A DNA stretch of 64,000 nucleotides from Nitzschia sp. DOCU1 (taxonomy: Eukaryota > Bacillariophyta > Bacillariophyceae > Bacillariales > Bacillariaceae). The notes below the pieces were generated by a model, which saw only the letters and a program-made list of their open reading frames with translations, ran no database searches and had not been told where the DNA came from. Below, piece after piece: positions 33,196 to 44,311 of the stretch (positions are counted from its first letter, which is position 1; every line of letters starts with the position of its first letter). The translations under genes were made by a program, and so were the position numbers. The stretch is taken from positions 248,001-312,000 of the forward strand of contig OX595995.1 in NCBI GenBank assembly GCA_951394045.1, in the 5' to 3' direction.

Positions 33196-34340
33196 TCAAT
33201 GATGTAAATATTCCTTGACGAATTCCTTCTTAACAAAGATCGTGTTGCCCTCCCTATCCAAAACCGGTTGAATGTCCTTGGTCCAACCGTTGCGTTTTGC
33301 CTTTAACAGCTTTTCGGACCCACTACCTCGAGGACTTGTCCACCCGTGGAGAACTGGTCCAGAAGCAGTGGGGACTGCGGTGTCTCTATTGAGAGTAAGA
33401 TATTGGCTGTGGCTCGAAGAGCAATGTCCGATTCAAACAAGTTGTTTACGAGGAGATCCTGTGCGATCGGGGGCGAAAAACCCAAAGCGGTTGATCCAAG
33501 CACGGCCGCCAGAACAACAAGCAAAAACTTGAGAACAGGCGCAATGGCAATTAACCAGCTCCTGTTCTCTTCAATCACGATCGGTTCTGCAAGTGGAGTC
33601 CAAGTGTGTTCACAAATCAAGTAGAAATGAAGCGTGCGTTTGGCGGCACTCTTGAGCCAATACTGGAGACCGCCCGGGTTGGACCCGACGTGCTTGTCAG
33701 CCGGTACCACATACATGAATTTTGGGCATGGGTTGGGGCGCCCTGCGGCTTGACTTGCTACCGCCTTGAGCATTCTTGCCATCCCGCTGCGGACAAAGCT
33801 CAAGTCTTGTTTGATCGGACGAAGAGCGTCTTGGAGTGTTTGATGAAAGGCAGCAAGAAAGACTTGATTGGCTGTGAGGCGTTTGCTGATTTTGGCATGA
33901 CAACTCTGAATGGCCAAAGCTGCAAGGCAACCGAGTGTGTCTTCTTCCCACCCGGCGCCCTCATCGGCATCTTGCACCAAAATTTCCGCGCCCTTCTCGA
34001 TTTCCTCCTGGTCTTGGTCTTCGAGATACTTGGTTCGCAAATCTTTCACAATCTCCAAATCGGTTCGACTCGATCGGCCACCTTGCAAGCAACTAGTGTG
34101 ATTGCTGAGTCTGCAGTCGCATTCATCATCAAGAAGGCGGATGGTGGAGCTTTCGCTCTCGTAAGTGTCTTCTTTGTGAGTAACAATCCGCTCTTTGGTG
34201 GCGGTACCGAGATTTCTCCCTATCAATGCTGCCCCATCCCAGACGCCGATTCCACCAAGCCGATTATTGAGTACAAGTTCAAGGTCCTTTGCCGTTGCAC
34301 CACTACTTCTCGCCAGCTTCGGGGGGTAAGCAAGCCGGCC
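33196..34340 (-). pseudogene. Single-TM protein C-terminal region with CEHT module, 5' end missing, one frame break
   Basis: The frame extends upstream of 34226 (GATAKDLELVLNNRLGGIGVW precedes it), so the 5' end is not defined. Features are a Glu/Asp-rich segment, KFMYVVPADKHVGS, a YWLKS...FYLICEHTWTPLAEP block, a hydrophobic segment (LLVVLAAVLGSTALGF), and a C-terminus DIQPVLDREGNTIFVKKEF ending at the TGA 33196-33198. The terminal piece is one base out of phase with the main frame, the break lying near 33310-33330. The CEHT/W-LK/terminal FVKKE pattern recalls the tail of large multidomain signalling proteins of protists and fungi; I cannot name the family. It could be a real gene with an assembly indel. 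Confidence 0.5.
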
Positions 34341-34494
34341 CTAGAGTTGTAGGGGAGGAAGGAGCAACTCTAATCATTTGATGGGAAGAGGGCATTCTCA
34401 CTTTCGCTATATAGCAAGAAGAGGGATTTGCCAGTACCGAAAGACATTTTTCATTCCTTCCCCTGGGGCGTGGTAAAGCGAGGACCAAAGCACA

Positions 34495-37290
34495 TTGTCT
34501 CAACGGAATGGATCCGAATTATATCGACCCGAAATTGTGCTCGGAAAATGCTCAGAATGGGACCATCCCGTTGTCATCACACTCGGGAGGAACGCGGTCC
34601 TTGCCTACGTTCGAGGATTTACTTTCGTCGGAGAGTGCGCAAGAAGAAGTCGACAAAACAGTCAAGACTCGCAGTATCCGGAGAACCGACGACGACATAG
34701 CACTCCGGGGGATATTGGCGAGCTCCCACTACTTGCCCCCATGGGTAGTCGATACGATTGAGGATGACCCGAGAAAGCAGGTCATCCCTTCCCTCTGTTT
34801 AGAGCTCGTGAGGCTGCGACTTAAAAACGGATACTAGCGGCATCTCGCTGCCATCGTGAATGATTTGCAGGAGGCCTACGTGACGATGTGTCTTTTCTTG
34901 CTTTCCGGCCTGGCACCGCGGAAGAAGAATCGGCTTTCGATTCGGAAGACTACAAAGTTTCTGCAGTCATCAAAAGGTAATGACACAAAAACGAACCTTC
35001 TTCGCCCAAAATGATTGAAAAAGAAGATTGAGAAGCAAGATGCCGTTGGATCAGCTGAGATTGCCTCGGCTCTTGCGATTTCCAACGATAAGCAAGGGGA
35101 TAATAGCTCAGAAGATCACTCGGGCGATTTTTCTGACGAAGAATGTGGTCTGATCTCGTAGCTTGAGAAAGCAAGGAAACTATATACGATTGTAAGCACC
35201 CGCTCACCTTGACGCCCCGGACCCGCCAGATCTCTTACTTTTTTGTCTTGCAAACGGTTTTTTGCCAGGCAATTCTCTCTGTCAATGAAACTCACCACGT
35301 GGAAAAACATCTTGGCGTGACGACCAAGCAATCTTCCCGTCCCGCCGACCCAAATGCACCCTCCGACACAAAAGCTACTATTGCCGACGCCTCGGCGAAG
35401 AAAGCCGCTGCCCAGCAAATATGATATATCTTGGCTGCCACAGGGCCCGAGCCTTGCCTCAATCGATGCAACGATCTTGACTCCATGAAACTCAAGATTA
35501 TGCTGGACGACGGCCGCATGAAAGTCAAGAATCCTGCTTCCTCCGAAGTACTTGACCATACAATGTTTCGCGAACGACAATTGGCTGGCTAAAGTCATGT
35601 TGCGTCGTCTCGGAAGGCGCACACCTTGCGTCTGCTGCCAAATCCAAGGGAGTGGCTTTTATTCTTGCCGTGTGATGCGTGGCAATCCTGATTTTGATTT
35701 TATTGCGAAGTGGCAGAATATGGGCGGTGTTGATGGCCTGCTAGCGCGTTCAAAGATTCTAAGCTCGTTGATGTTAACCTGACGTCGGCGTCCGACGAGA
35801 ATCAGCTGGGGAATCGTTGGAACAAACACACGACGATGACAAGAACGAAATGGAGGAGACGCTACCATCGACCCATCGGAGCAACTGGAAACTGCTTGAA
35901 AGGCTCTTGAAAAAGCTGACTACCTCCACCAGCAAGCGGACGCTCTGGCATTTCAATCCGTGTGACTTGGAGCAAAGTTCATAAAGATGTGTTTTCGATT
36001 GACCCAACGGGCGGTCGCTATATTTGGTGCACTATTTGTGGTTTGAGCGGGGATGTTTTGTGCTGCGACGGCTGTTCCAACGTTGTGCATACAAAATGTG
36101 TCGGCCTGCCCGGGATCCCTGAAGAAGATCGTATTGCGAAACGTGTGCGTCCATTGGTAAAGAAACACCATCGATCGCTGCCCCCGACATGGCAGAGGGT
36201 CCTTCGGTTGCTACCTGTGCCCAGGCTGGGACGTCGGCAGTCAAGGGCGGCTGTGACCATGAGGATACTACTGGACCTCGGATTGAAGAGACGAAGGACG
36301 ACGATCCAGCTCCATCTACATATACGAACTCGAATGAAGATGAAGACGGCGTTTTGAAAATGATGGGATTGGACGGCCACGCTTGACACGCATCAGTTAC
36401 CGAGGCAATAGAGAGGACGAGGTGTCTGATTCCAAGGAGCTTGGGGTGGCTTTCGCCACCTCATATGTTGCGGCGTCGAACGACAATAATGTCGGTCCTA
36501 TAAAACCTACTCCAGCTGCTCTCCCCCCAAAGCCCTTGATAAGCGACGACGAGTTTTAAGAGCAGGCTGACGATCTCGAACATGTACTAGCTTCACAAGC
36601 TCATCTTTTCTTCTGATCCCAACAAGCCCTCGTCAAACTCCGCCAAACAAAACGATGACGCCACTTCCATCAAGCTCGGAACTACCTTTTACAAGAACTT
36701 TGCCAAACACGGACTATTCTAGGGCAAAGTCATCCGATTGCCGACCGTGGTGTCGAGTATGTGGATGGCGACAACGAGGACTTGGAGCCTGACGAGCTGC
36801 TGGAGTTGATCCAAGCTGATGAAACCAAGGATACGACAGCAAAACCCGGAGATGGCAATCATCATCAAAGCAGCGAAAAGACGATGGAGCATTCTGGACG
36901 CCGCAAGAGTGCTCCGCCCCGGCGGTTCGCGGAGGAAGTAGATCAAATCTATGACACTGGCCACCGCAAGCGAGGACCTCCGCGAAAGCTTGATTCGTTT
37001 CTGGGTGCCATTCCCCAAACAAGCGGTTGCATTTGGAGAGCAATGGTTTGATTTCTTCTACAGCCACAGAAAACGTGGCCGGCCTCGAAAGATTGATGTG
37101 GTTGACGACGAGTTGGACCCCCTAGGAGACGATCCCTCTTCCATTACGATCTCTTCTGGCAACAGGAAGCGCGACCGGCCTGGAACGATTAATGCTCCAG
37201 ACGAGTTTGATGCACCCCTCATTTCTCCCAAGGAACAGAAGAAGCCAGTACGCAACGGTGCCCCGCCTTCTCCCAAGAGGCAATAGGTTG
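34495..37290 (+). pseudogene. Decayed chromatin-reader gene: PHD finger, tudor-like segment, AT-hooks
   Basis: Consecutive plus-strand segments read as one protein broken by stops and shifts. First come DDPRKQVIPSLCLELVRLRL, a TAG at 34835, then RHLAAIVNDLQEAYVT in the same frame, and a TGA at about 35010. Next are ETHHVEKHLGVTT (35300s) and LGRRTPCVCCQIQG with NMGGVDGLL (35600-35740). A PHD finger follows at about 36030-36120 (WCTICGLSGDVLCCDGCSNV, then HTKCVGLPG) but loses its final Cys pair to a shift. A tudor-like piece (YVDGDNEDLEPDELLELI, about 36755) and AT-hooks (KRGPPRK, KRGRPRK) follow. The ancestral product would have bound modified histones and AT-rich DNA. Many disablements support a pseudogene. 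Confidence 0.6.
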
Positions 37291-37466
37291 AAATTGATAA
37301 ATCGTCGATGTCATCAGCCAAAAACCGGCTCGGGCGTCCTAGAACTTCTCTGGACGATTCCAAGGGAATCTTTCAATAATCGAAAGGGACAGGCAAGGAC
37401 GAAGAGACGCTTGGGCGTTTAATCTGAGAGTATGCCCGTTGTCCAGACCGCAAGTTCTCGGTTGTA

Positions 37467-37937
37467 TTGCCTTGTTGCAATACAAAAGAGCGGATCGTTT
37501 TTGATGTGCCGGGGGCGGACGAGACCGGTACCAAGCGCGATACAAGGGACCTGACTGTTACCGATCATTTATATCCGCAATACTATTCCGACGTCCCGAA
37601 ATCTCCGAACTGGTATATGCTGTTAGGATGGATTCATTATCCTGGTGATGTGCGAAAAATTACTGGGTTAAAACGAGTCGAGAATACGACAAGCGAGAAT
37701 ATCTTGGAAGAGGGGTGGTTCGTCCTGGATGACGAACAAGACCGTTCCCCGCGACATCAAGTCAACAAGCAACTGAAAATCAAGTCTCCCCATCAAACTA
37801 CTCAAGTCTGGCTTGCTGAGTTCCCCACCAAGCAAGATTCCGTGCAGCAGGGACAAGGAGTTTGCCGTTACAAGTCGAGTGGAAGATCCGTGATTTGTGT
37901 CGGGATTTGGGATCGGTGCCTCCAACGCTGGATGTAA
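37467..37937 (+). CDS. 156-aa ORF, unknown
   Basis: An open frame (PCCNTKERIVFDVPGADETG...) following the AT-hook region on the same strand. It has WYMLLGWIHYPGDVRKITG and a Gln-rich end. No domain recognised. It may be the eroded C-terminus of the PHD gene or an unrelated fragment. Confidence 0.25.
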   Translation: MPCCNTKERIVFDVPGADETGTKRDTRDLTVTDHLYPQYYSDVPKSPNWYMLLGWIHYPGDVRKITGLKRVENTTSENILEEGWFVLDDEQDRSPRHQVNKQLKIKSPHQTTQVWLAEFPTKQDSVQQGQGVCRYKSSGRSVICVGIWDRCLQRWM

Positions 37938-38196
37938 ACGAGGGTGGCTGTGGTGGAAGGTTTTCTTCACTTCTTTTACTCTAGAGAGAGGGCGTCTTTC
38001 GATTCCGGCGTGTTAATCGGATCCAGCAAATCTACCACCTATGATCTGGATTGTATCCCCAACAAAGGCCGTCGGTCCAACCATGACATAGATCCCATGG
38101 CGTTAAGCTATATCTTCAAACTGCTGACTGGAAAAAGACTCATCCTCATTTCGTCTCCAAGATTTCTGCACCCGTTGTTACAATATCTTTTCGACA

Positions 38197-38487
38197 ATGG
38201 CACCAACACCCAGCGAAGTGTTGAACTACCCATTAGTAAACCAGCATCATCCTTTTTTGACCCAACGGCGGATGAGAGCAACACCCGTTCCACTACCGGA
38301 AAAAGAAGAACCACAAAATATGACGTTAGTTTCCATACTACTATTGATTGCCTTGATTGTGACCAAATTTGTGACGTTTCCGCCTTTCATTCGTTACATT
38401 ATTCCTCGAAAGGTACCTTTCCCCAAGCAAGGATCGATCGACGATATGCAGGTCATCCTGCAAAAACAACAAATGTCACTAGGATAG
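38197..38487 (+). CDS. 96-aa putative small membrane protein
   Basis: ATG in a good context (gacaATGGCA). A Pro/Arg-rich N-terminus is followed by one hydrophobic segment (VSILLLIALIVTKFVTF) and a Lys-rich, Gln-rich tail. A short coding region with TM-like composition is more gene-like than the longer frame 37944-38579 that overlaps it. Function unknown. Confidence 0.35.
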   Translation: MAPTPSEVLNYPLVNQHHPFLTQRRMRATPVPLPEKEEPQNMTLVSILLLIALIVTKFVTFPPFIRYIIPRKVPFPKQGSIDDMQVILQKQQMSLG

Positions 38488-38959
38488 CCTTCAGCAGTCG
38501 TATTATTACTTCTATTTATCTTGCTGCGTTACTAGTACCGAAACGACGAGCCACATTTAACTGTTATTCTCAGTTATGAGATGACGATTCCTCCCACCAC
38601 GCTCTATCTTTACGCTGCTGAAAGAAAAAGCTGGCCGCAAGACGACGCTTCTCTACAAACTAGTAGTAGCTAGCTAGAGAGCGACACCAGCATCGTTTCG
38701 GTAGTAGCTGTAGCTAAATGGTTGTGACATGTCATCCTTTTTGTGGTCATTCGAGTCGCATATCGTATAAACCATGCCCAAAACGACTAATACAGATTAT
38801 TAAGATCGAAGTAGATGCATCGTGACAAGAGAGCGAGCATTTCATTAGCTGGTGAGCAGCACCCATACCAAGCTGTAAATGACTCTTAATATGTCGTCCG
38901 ATGCCTGTTGCGAGCAAAGCAGCACGGCGGTCGTTTGGGACCAGAAGAAACAGCCGATT

Positions 38960-39493
38960 TTATGCCGCTTCGGCTGCTCGTTGAATCCGCCGCCGCGTCT
39001 TTTCTTCCTTGCGTTTAAGCTTGAGTTGTTTCAATGCAGATTGAGCCGACGGATCCTTCGCGTCTTGGAGTGCCCTGATCATAACCTTCGTCGAGTTCAC
39101 TTGGACCAGGAAAGGCAACGTTTGGTCATTGACTACTATTTCGTTGTTTAAGCCATTTTCTTGAAGATTATTGCTGTTGTGGCTTTGTTTCCAAGCCTGG
39201 ATTCTCTCCTTGAGCGCTCGATTGACAATAATATCTTTCAAAGATATCGGATTCCGAGTCAGGGGGCACTGGTCATGGCGCTCCATCCATCTCATGATTG
39301 CATCTCGTTCAAAATTGTGTCCCCATCGTGTCATCATGGGGACCTCCATCAGTTCGAGTGTCAAGGGACAAATGAACATCTCTGGAATGTCAAACGGCTC
39401 GGACGGGGTCATGATATCGCTAGGCTGGTATCGGATGGGTGTCATGTGAATAATAATGACGGCGGAGCAACAAACGCGGCAATGGATTGGCAA
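38960..39493 (-). CDS. U-box domain protein, probable E3 ubiquitin ligase
   Basis: 177 codons from the first ATG; an internal ATG giving MTPIRYQPSD is about as good. The U-box spans IPEMFICPLTLELM through RNPISLKDIIVNRAL (about residues 36-100), with the family pattern of hydrophobic core, Pro-Leu-Thr and WGHNFERDAI in place of the RING zinc ligands. The C-terminal third is Lys/Arg-rich and helical (LKRKEEKTRRRIQRAAEAA). U-box proteins recruit E2 and ubiquitinate partners; no substrate-binding repeat is visible, so the target is unknown. No introns are needed. Confidence 0.87.
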   Translation of the reverse strand: MPIHCRVCCSAVIIIHMTPIRYQPSDIMTPSEPFDIPEMFICPLTLELMEVPMMTRWGHNFERDAIMRWMERHDQCPLTRNPISLKDIIVNRALKERIQAWKQSHNSNNLQENGLNNEIVVNDQTLPFLVQVNSTKVMIRALQDAKDPSAQSALKQLKLKRKEEKTRRRIQRAAEAA

Positions 39494-40877
39494 CGAAATG
39501 ATGCAGGTGGCGGAATCCAGTCTGCAAAGTAGAAAATGTGAACCCGATAAGTGCGTTGCGGACTTTGAACTGATCCTGAACCTTCCTACGCGGAAGGTGG
39601 TATCATGGACTTATGCCTAACTTATGGAAATCACGAACAAAGGGCTCCAGGAGAATCGCAGGGGTTATATCACGTTTGGAATGTTCGGATTGTTGATATT
39701 CACTGTCCATAAGCGCCATGACTTTTGATAATTAAAAGGGCATTACTATATCTCTTAGTTGTTAAATGAGAATGACCCGATGAAGCATCGCGGAACAGTG
39801 AAATCGAACGGCCTGCTTAATGAAGCATAGCGATGAGCATATTACTCGTGGGAAAAGGAACGTGGGGTGCCACGATCCTCGGATTCATTTTCACAAAACC
39901 CAGGGGCCAATTGTGGGGAACGTTGCGAAAAATAATTGACCCCTGACAAAACCGCCACACCTTCAAAACAAAACAAAGGTTACCACCTATTAGACATGTG
40001 CCGATGAGCCTTTTGTTGTTTCCGGTATCATGCTTTTAGTCTCGCCCATTGTAGCTTGGCGGTGGCGACCAGCATGATATCGACGTCGCAAAAGAACAAG
40101 AATGAAGCAGCACAAGTTGCAGACGACCAGCAAGCAAAATGCCTCGATGTTAGAGCTACTCCAGTAGTCGTAGCGGCATGCAGCAATAGCTGATTGCAAC
40201 TTTCAGCATCACTAGAAAAGAACGTTCACTCCGTCCTTCTACAAAGATCCATAAGTTGACCACAGAATAGCGCTCGTCCGATCCCAAAAAATGTCAAGGA
40301 TATTGCTGGCAATCGTCTTGCCTTATGGCGCGCAAAGCCGCATGATGCGGTACTACTTGTTCTACTAGCAGCAGAAAGAGCCACAGCAACGCCAACGAGG
40401 CGACCCCAGGAGAAGGTTTCCCGACGCCGTCGTCGCTAGGTTCAGTTACGTATCCCTGTTCAGGCACAATGGATCGCAACTCCTTGGAGCATCGAAAGGT
40501 TCCTCGGAAAAATCATTGCAGCTGTCAGAAATCGACGGCGATGACTCGACGGCTTGTTGTATTTCTTCAAAAGAGAATCTATTTTATCGCTGGGCTGTTG
40601 AAATAAGCATTTCCAGCCTGGGCGACGCAGGGGATGCCAAACACGCGCTCGCGAGAAAGTATGAGCAGCGTTGCTGTCGGCGGTGCCGTTATTTTCCCTT
40701 TGGGGGTATTCGAAGCGCCGCCGGCAGTCTCTAGTCAACCACCTCATGTCGACAGTTGCTACTTTATCGACAGGCTCCTAGTTTTAGACTCATCACGGGA
40801 CCTCGACAGTTTCGAGAGACACAGAGACACATCTATCCAATGTTCCAGCGCGAATCCTCATCAAAAGCATTCCACTC
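39494..40877. other. Intergenic, no gene seen
   Basis: About 1.4 kb with only short unsupported frames. It contains the U-box promoter side and the 3' side of the exostosin gene. Confidence 0.4.
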
Positions 40878-42584
40878 TCAGCATTGAAATGTATGCACAT
40901 TGTCTTTCGAAGGATCCTTCTCTTGCACTTCGGCCTGGCAGGCTGGCCATCGGTTACCATAGGCCCGATCCGCCAGTGCTGCTACCAAGGCGTGGGCCGC
41001 AGGTCCATTGGGAAGGACCCGTTCCAACAAGGGGTGATCGGGTAAGTCGGGCGAGGTTTCGTAGTACGAATAGACAGCGGCTGCTTTCTTTAAGTTTCCT
41101 TGCAGTCGCGCAATTTCCTCCGCTGGTACTGCCTCCAGGAACTTCTGGATGGTACGAGAGGATGTTGCTTCTATGGACTCGCACGTTTCTTTCTGCTCCA
41201 CCCCACCCCCACTACCGGCAGGAGGCATAAACGCGATGGTATCCAATCGAATCGAGATATCCGACTCTTGAATCAATCCAGCTGTTCCCGGAATATCTGT
41301 GGAGTATGGCCAGACAAAATCTCCAGACAATATCAAAGGAATGCACCCAGCCATGAGCGCATCGAAGTAGCGTTTTGAATTTGGGGTATCTCCACCGGGA
41401 CTTGGACAAAAGGTAGCATGCCTAAAAGCATGAGGAAAATGATAGCCTTTTGGCAGTTTATTGGCCTGAAGTTGCTCTTGAATGAGTTTTCCAGAAGGCG
41501 AACATTCAAAAGAAGTCTCTAGGCGTTGTCTGAGTCGACGGCAGGATCCATGATTGCCCGCCTTGTAATAATAAGCCAGCGGTCGATGAGACGGATCTTG
41601 TGGCAGTGCTGCGGGCGAGTTGGCAAAGCTGGCGTTCCCTGCAATTTCTTGGGCAACTTGATCAATCCTTCCATTGAACCAGCGGCCGTCTGGATTGGGT
41701 GCTGGTACAACCAAGTTCTTGGCCGCGCAGTTAGGATAACTCGTCACAAACGTCTTGGAAGTATCCTTGTAAATAATGATGGGCGGCGTCAGTTGCTTCT
41801 GCGCTTTGATAAAGACATCGTTCCCGGCGAGCGATCTAGGGTGGGACAAGCCATGGCAGCCTTCGCTCATTACCAGAATGTGATCCGAACCTTGTCTGCG
41901 TTTCCAGAAACTGGAAGTATAACCCCACGTGTTTTCCCAGCCCCGATAGTCTCCAGAGTCCATAATATCCAAAATGGCTTGCCCATAAGGTGACGTTTCA
42001 AACGATTTTGGATATTGCGTGCCATTGTGCCACTCCATGGAGACCATGTACGGTACAAAGAACAACGCCGCCTTTTCGGGGTCGTTGGTCCGGAGACAAG
42101 AATCAGGGTGGGTCAGGATCTCTCTGACTATCAGCTCTGTCGTGTACTGAATCGCTCTGGCGTCCCTAAGTCGAAAGTGATACTCTTGGTTGGCCCGAGT
42201 CCGTTCCTCGATGGGTTGCCAGGGATAGCGATGTATCGAACTGTCAAATCGCTTGCCCGCTTCTGAAAGAATAACATCTGCCCCCGCCGTCCATTCAGGC
42301 TCTCCAGGACTTGGATATACATACACTGATCGGTAGAGGGGGGAGTCTCGAAAGATACAGTTGCGATCCTTGTCGTTTACTTCGAAACGGGCTTGTCTTA
42401 ATCTCAGATCATGATCTGCGGCAAATCGCGATAGATTCCCTGACCAGACGCGAAAGGATAACAACACTTGAATCGACGCTGTCGCCACCAGCACAAACAA
42501 AAACATCAGATATAATTCTTGACTCTTTCCTCTCATGATCGCGACGTATACATGGGGAGAAAGACTGAAATCCGTGCAAACCAA
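40878..42584 (-). CDS. Exostosin-family (GT47) glycosyltransferase
   Basis: 568 codons, intact, no introns. An N-terminal signal anchor (YLMFLFVLVATASIQVLLSF, about 25-45) makes it a type II Golgi-type membrane protein. The lumenal part has the exostosin pattern: AALFFVPYMVSMEW, then DHILVMSEGCHG, and the donor-site region HATFCPSPGGDTPNSKRYFD followed by ALMAGCIPLILS and PYSTDI. GT47 enzymes transfer sugars to glycans of walls or glycoproteins; in this setting extracellular polysaccharide or glycoprotein synthesis is likely, but the sugar cannot be told. The first ATG is at 42584; the internal start MRGKSQEL, 16 codons later, is equally possible. Confidence 0.9.
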   Translation of the reverse strand: MVCTDFSLSPHVYVAIMRGKSQELYLMFLFVLVATASIQVLLSFRVWSGNLSRFAADHDLRLRQARFEVNDKDRNCIFRDSPLYRSVYVYPSPGEPEWTAGADVILSEAGKRFDSSIHRYPWQPIEERTRANQEYHFRLRDARAIQYTTELIVREILTHPDSCLRTNDPEKAALFFVPYMVSMEWHNGTQYPKSFETSPYGQAILDIMDSGDYRGWENTWGYTSSFWKRRQGSDHILVMSEGCHGLSHPRSLAGNDVFIKAQKQLTPPIIIYKDTSKTFVTSYPNCAAKNLVVPAPNPDGRWFNGRIDQVAQEIAGNASFANSPAALPQDPSHRPLAYYYKAGNHGSCRRLRQRLETSFECSPSGKLIQEQLQANKLPKGYHFPHAFRHATFCPSPGGDTPNSKRYFDALMAGCIPLILSGDFVWPYSTDIPGTAGLIQESDISIRLDTIAFMPPAGSGGGVEQKETCESIEATSSRTIQKFLEAVPAEEIARLQGNLKKAAAVYSYYETSPDLPDHPLLERVLPNGPAAHALVAALADRAYGNRWPACQAEVQEKDPSKDNVHTFQC

Positions 42585-44309
42585 AGAGGTAATCGCGAAG
42601 AGAAGGTAGATTGTTTTGCGGGGGCTTCAAATAATGGCGTGAACGCCACGTCTACTCATTATCACGTCGTCTCTGCGCTGCCTCATGCTTGCCGTGCTCG
42701 CTGGATTGGTAGAAATTGGAGAAATCGATTTAACGGGATGATGTCACGGTGGGATCCCTTCGCTTCTTTCGCTTTCGACTCGGGATTGCATATTTAAGCT
42801 ATGATTTCTAATAACTCCGTGTCCCCTAAACAACCGGTCTTGAATGACCTACCAGGTACAGTACGGGTTGATGAGGTATTGTATCCTGAGGGTTATTATG
42901 GGGGTTAATTCTACAGTCACTAGTACCTCTGTTTTATACGCACGCACGCAGGAGAACATTTATTGACGTCATTTGCAGCACTTAGTATCTCAGGTACTAC
43001 TAGTAGGACTGTCGGAATTGTATGCACGACTCAATTAGTCATACAAGTCCATTAGGTACAGAAAGTGTATATTTTTCCGCACTACCCGGCAGTAGTAGTA
43101 TGCCACGTTATTTGCACGGTGAGATGCCGCTACCGTGGGTACGTTCGGAAATTTATACATCAATTCGTCCGAGCCATAATTTTCTGCCCCCAAACGAGTA
43201 GCAATCGATCGTACGAGTAGCAGTCGATCGTACCTGTCGACTTGTTTGACCAATGCAGTCGTTCAGGGATCATCAACTCTATTGTAAGTCTGCACTTGGA
43301 CGGCGACAATGGAACCGAGCTCTGTGCTTGCACCCATTGTCAATTTTGCGTCAGGTTGCCGCCAAGGTGCCTGCAAAAAACAAATACAATGTTGGGTCGG
43401 ATGATTCATTCCAAGTTTGCTTGTTGTTGCTGGTTCAGTTGCGGGGCGGCGAAAAGGGGCCGTCGACAAAGGGGGCGCGAATCATCACCAGCTTTCTTCA
43501 GCTTCATGAGACCTTTCCTAAAAATTCTCCGGGGTCAAAGTTCAAGCTAGATGTTCCGACCGGTATCCAAATATGAGACCATCCTTAAACAAAAAATAGC
43601 TGCAGTTGAAGGCATAAGTTATCTCGGTAAACGTGCAAAGACTACACTATGCCGCCGTCCCTCCCAAATCAAATGATAGGCCTAATTAGTGAAGTCCTAC
43701 AGAGCCTCAGTACTCTTACCTTGGCCTTCTACGTTCGGACATTCCACGTGAAGTTGAATGCGACGCAGAGGCACAAGGACATTTTAGGCTACCATCCTCA
43801 GTGGTACTTCCGTCTTCAACATTAAGTAGAAAACGCTTGGCATTATTGTCATAAATAATGAAAGGAAGCCTCCAGAAAGCTTTTATGTAGAGGATTTTTT
43901 GCATTAAAGTCCAGATTCTGGGGCACTTTGATCCTGTTCTGATTATATCTTAAGGCCTGGTCTTTGGCATGCGACTTTTGCTGGGGCACAAGACGCAACT
44001 TCAGAAAAATAATCTCTCTTCCATCCATCAGATATTAATACTCAGCATGACCAGAAGTAATAGCGCAGTAACTTCTCAAATTCCTCCAATTTCCCCTCTA
44101 CATCCAAGACCAAAAGGCAAAAGGCCGCATCATCGCGTTTAGTTGCGGGGTCATTAATTTCCACCAAGTCCATTGACTCTTCGGTGTATGGCGCATCGCT
44201 TTTTCGTAGATAGAGCATCGTTTGGACCCTTTCCTTGTTGGTGCATTTCTTCAGCAGAAACGCTAGGAGTATTAGAATCAGCATTTCCCAACGAGTGAAA
44301 ATAATCATC
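42585..44309. other. Intergenic; 19-bp tandem at 43196-43233 and motif TACCAGGTACA at 42850
   Basis: No supported gene. GAGTAGCAATCGATCGTAC and GAGTAGCAGTCGATCGTAC lie in tandem at 43196-43233. The 11-mer at 42850-42860 recurs elsewhere (see findings). The last part is the HSF promoter and leader. Confidence 0.5.
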
Positions 44310-44311
44310 AT
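44042..44311 (-). CDS. 89-aa ORF divergent from HSF, possible small secreted or anchored protein
   Basis: Starts with a hydrophobic stretch (MLILILLAFLLKKC) and continues as charged sequence with LVLDVEGKLEEFEKLL. The composition is protein-like, but the ORF overlaps the HSF leader and start. Either this or the HSF upstream region is a shadow. Low confidence. Confidence 0.2.
   Translation of the reverse strand: MMIIFTRWEMLILILLAFLLKKCTNKERVQTMLYLRKSDAPYTEESMDLVEINDPATKRDDAAFCLLVLDVEGKLEEFEKLLRYYFWSC

Noticed and set aside
37944..38579. 211-codon ORF as the main gene here
   Set aside because: Composition is not protein-like; the overlapping 96-aa frame at 38197-38487 with a TM segment is more plausible.
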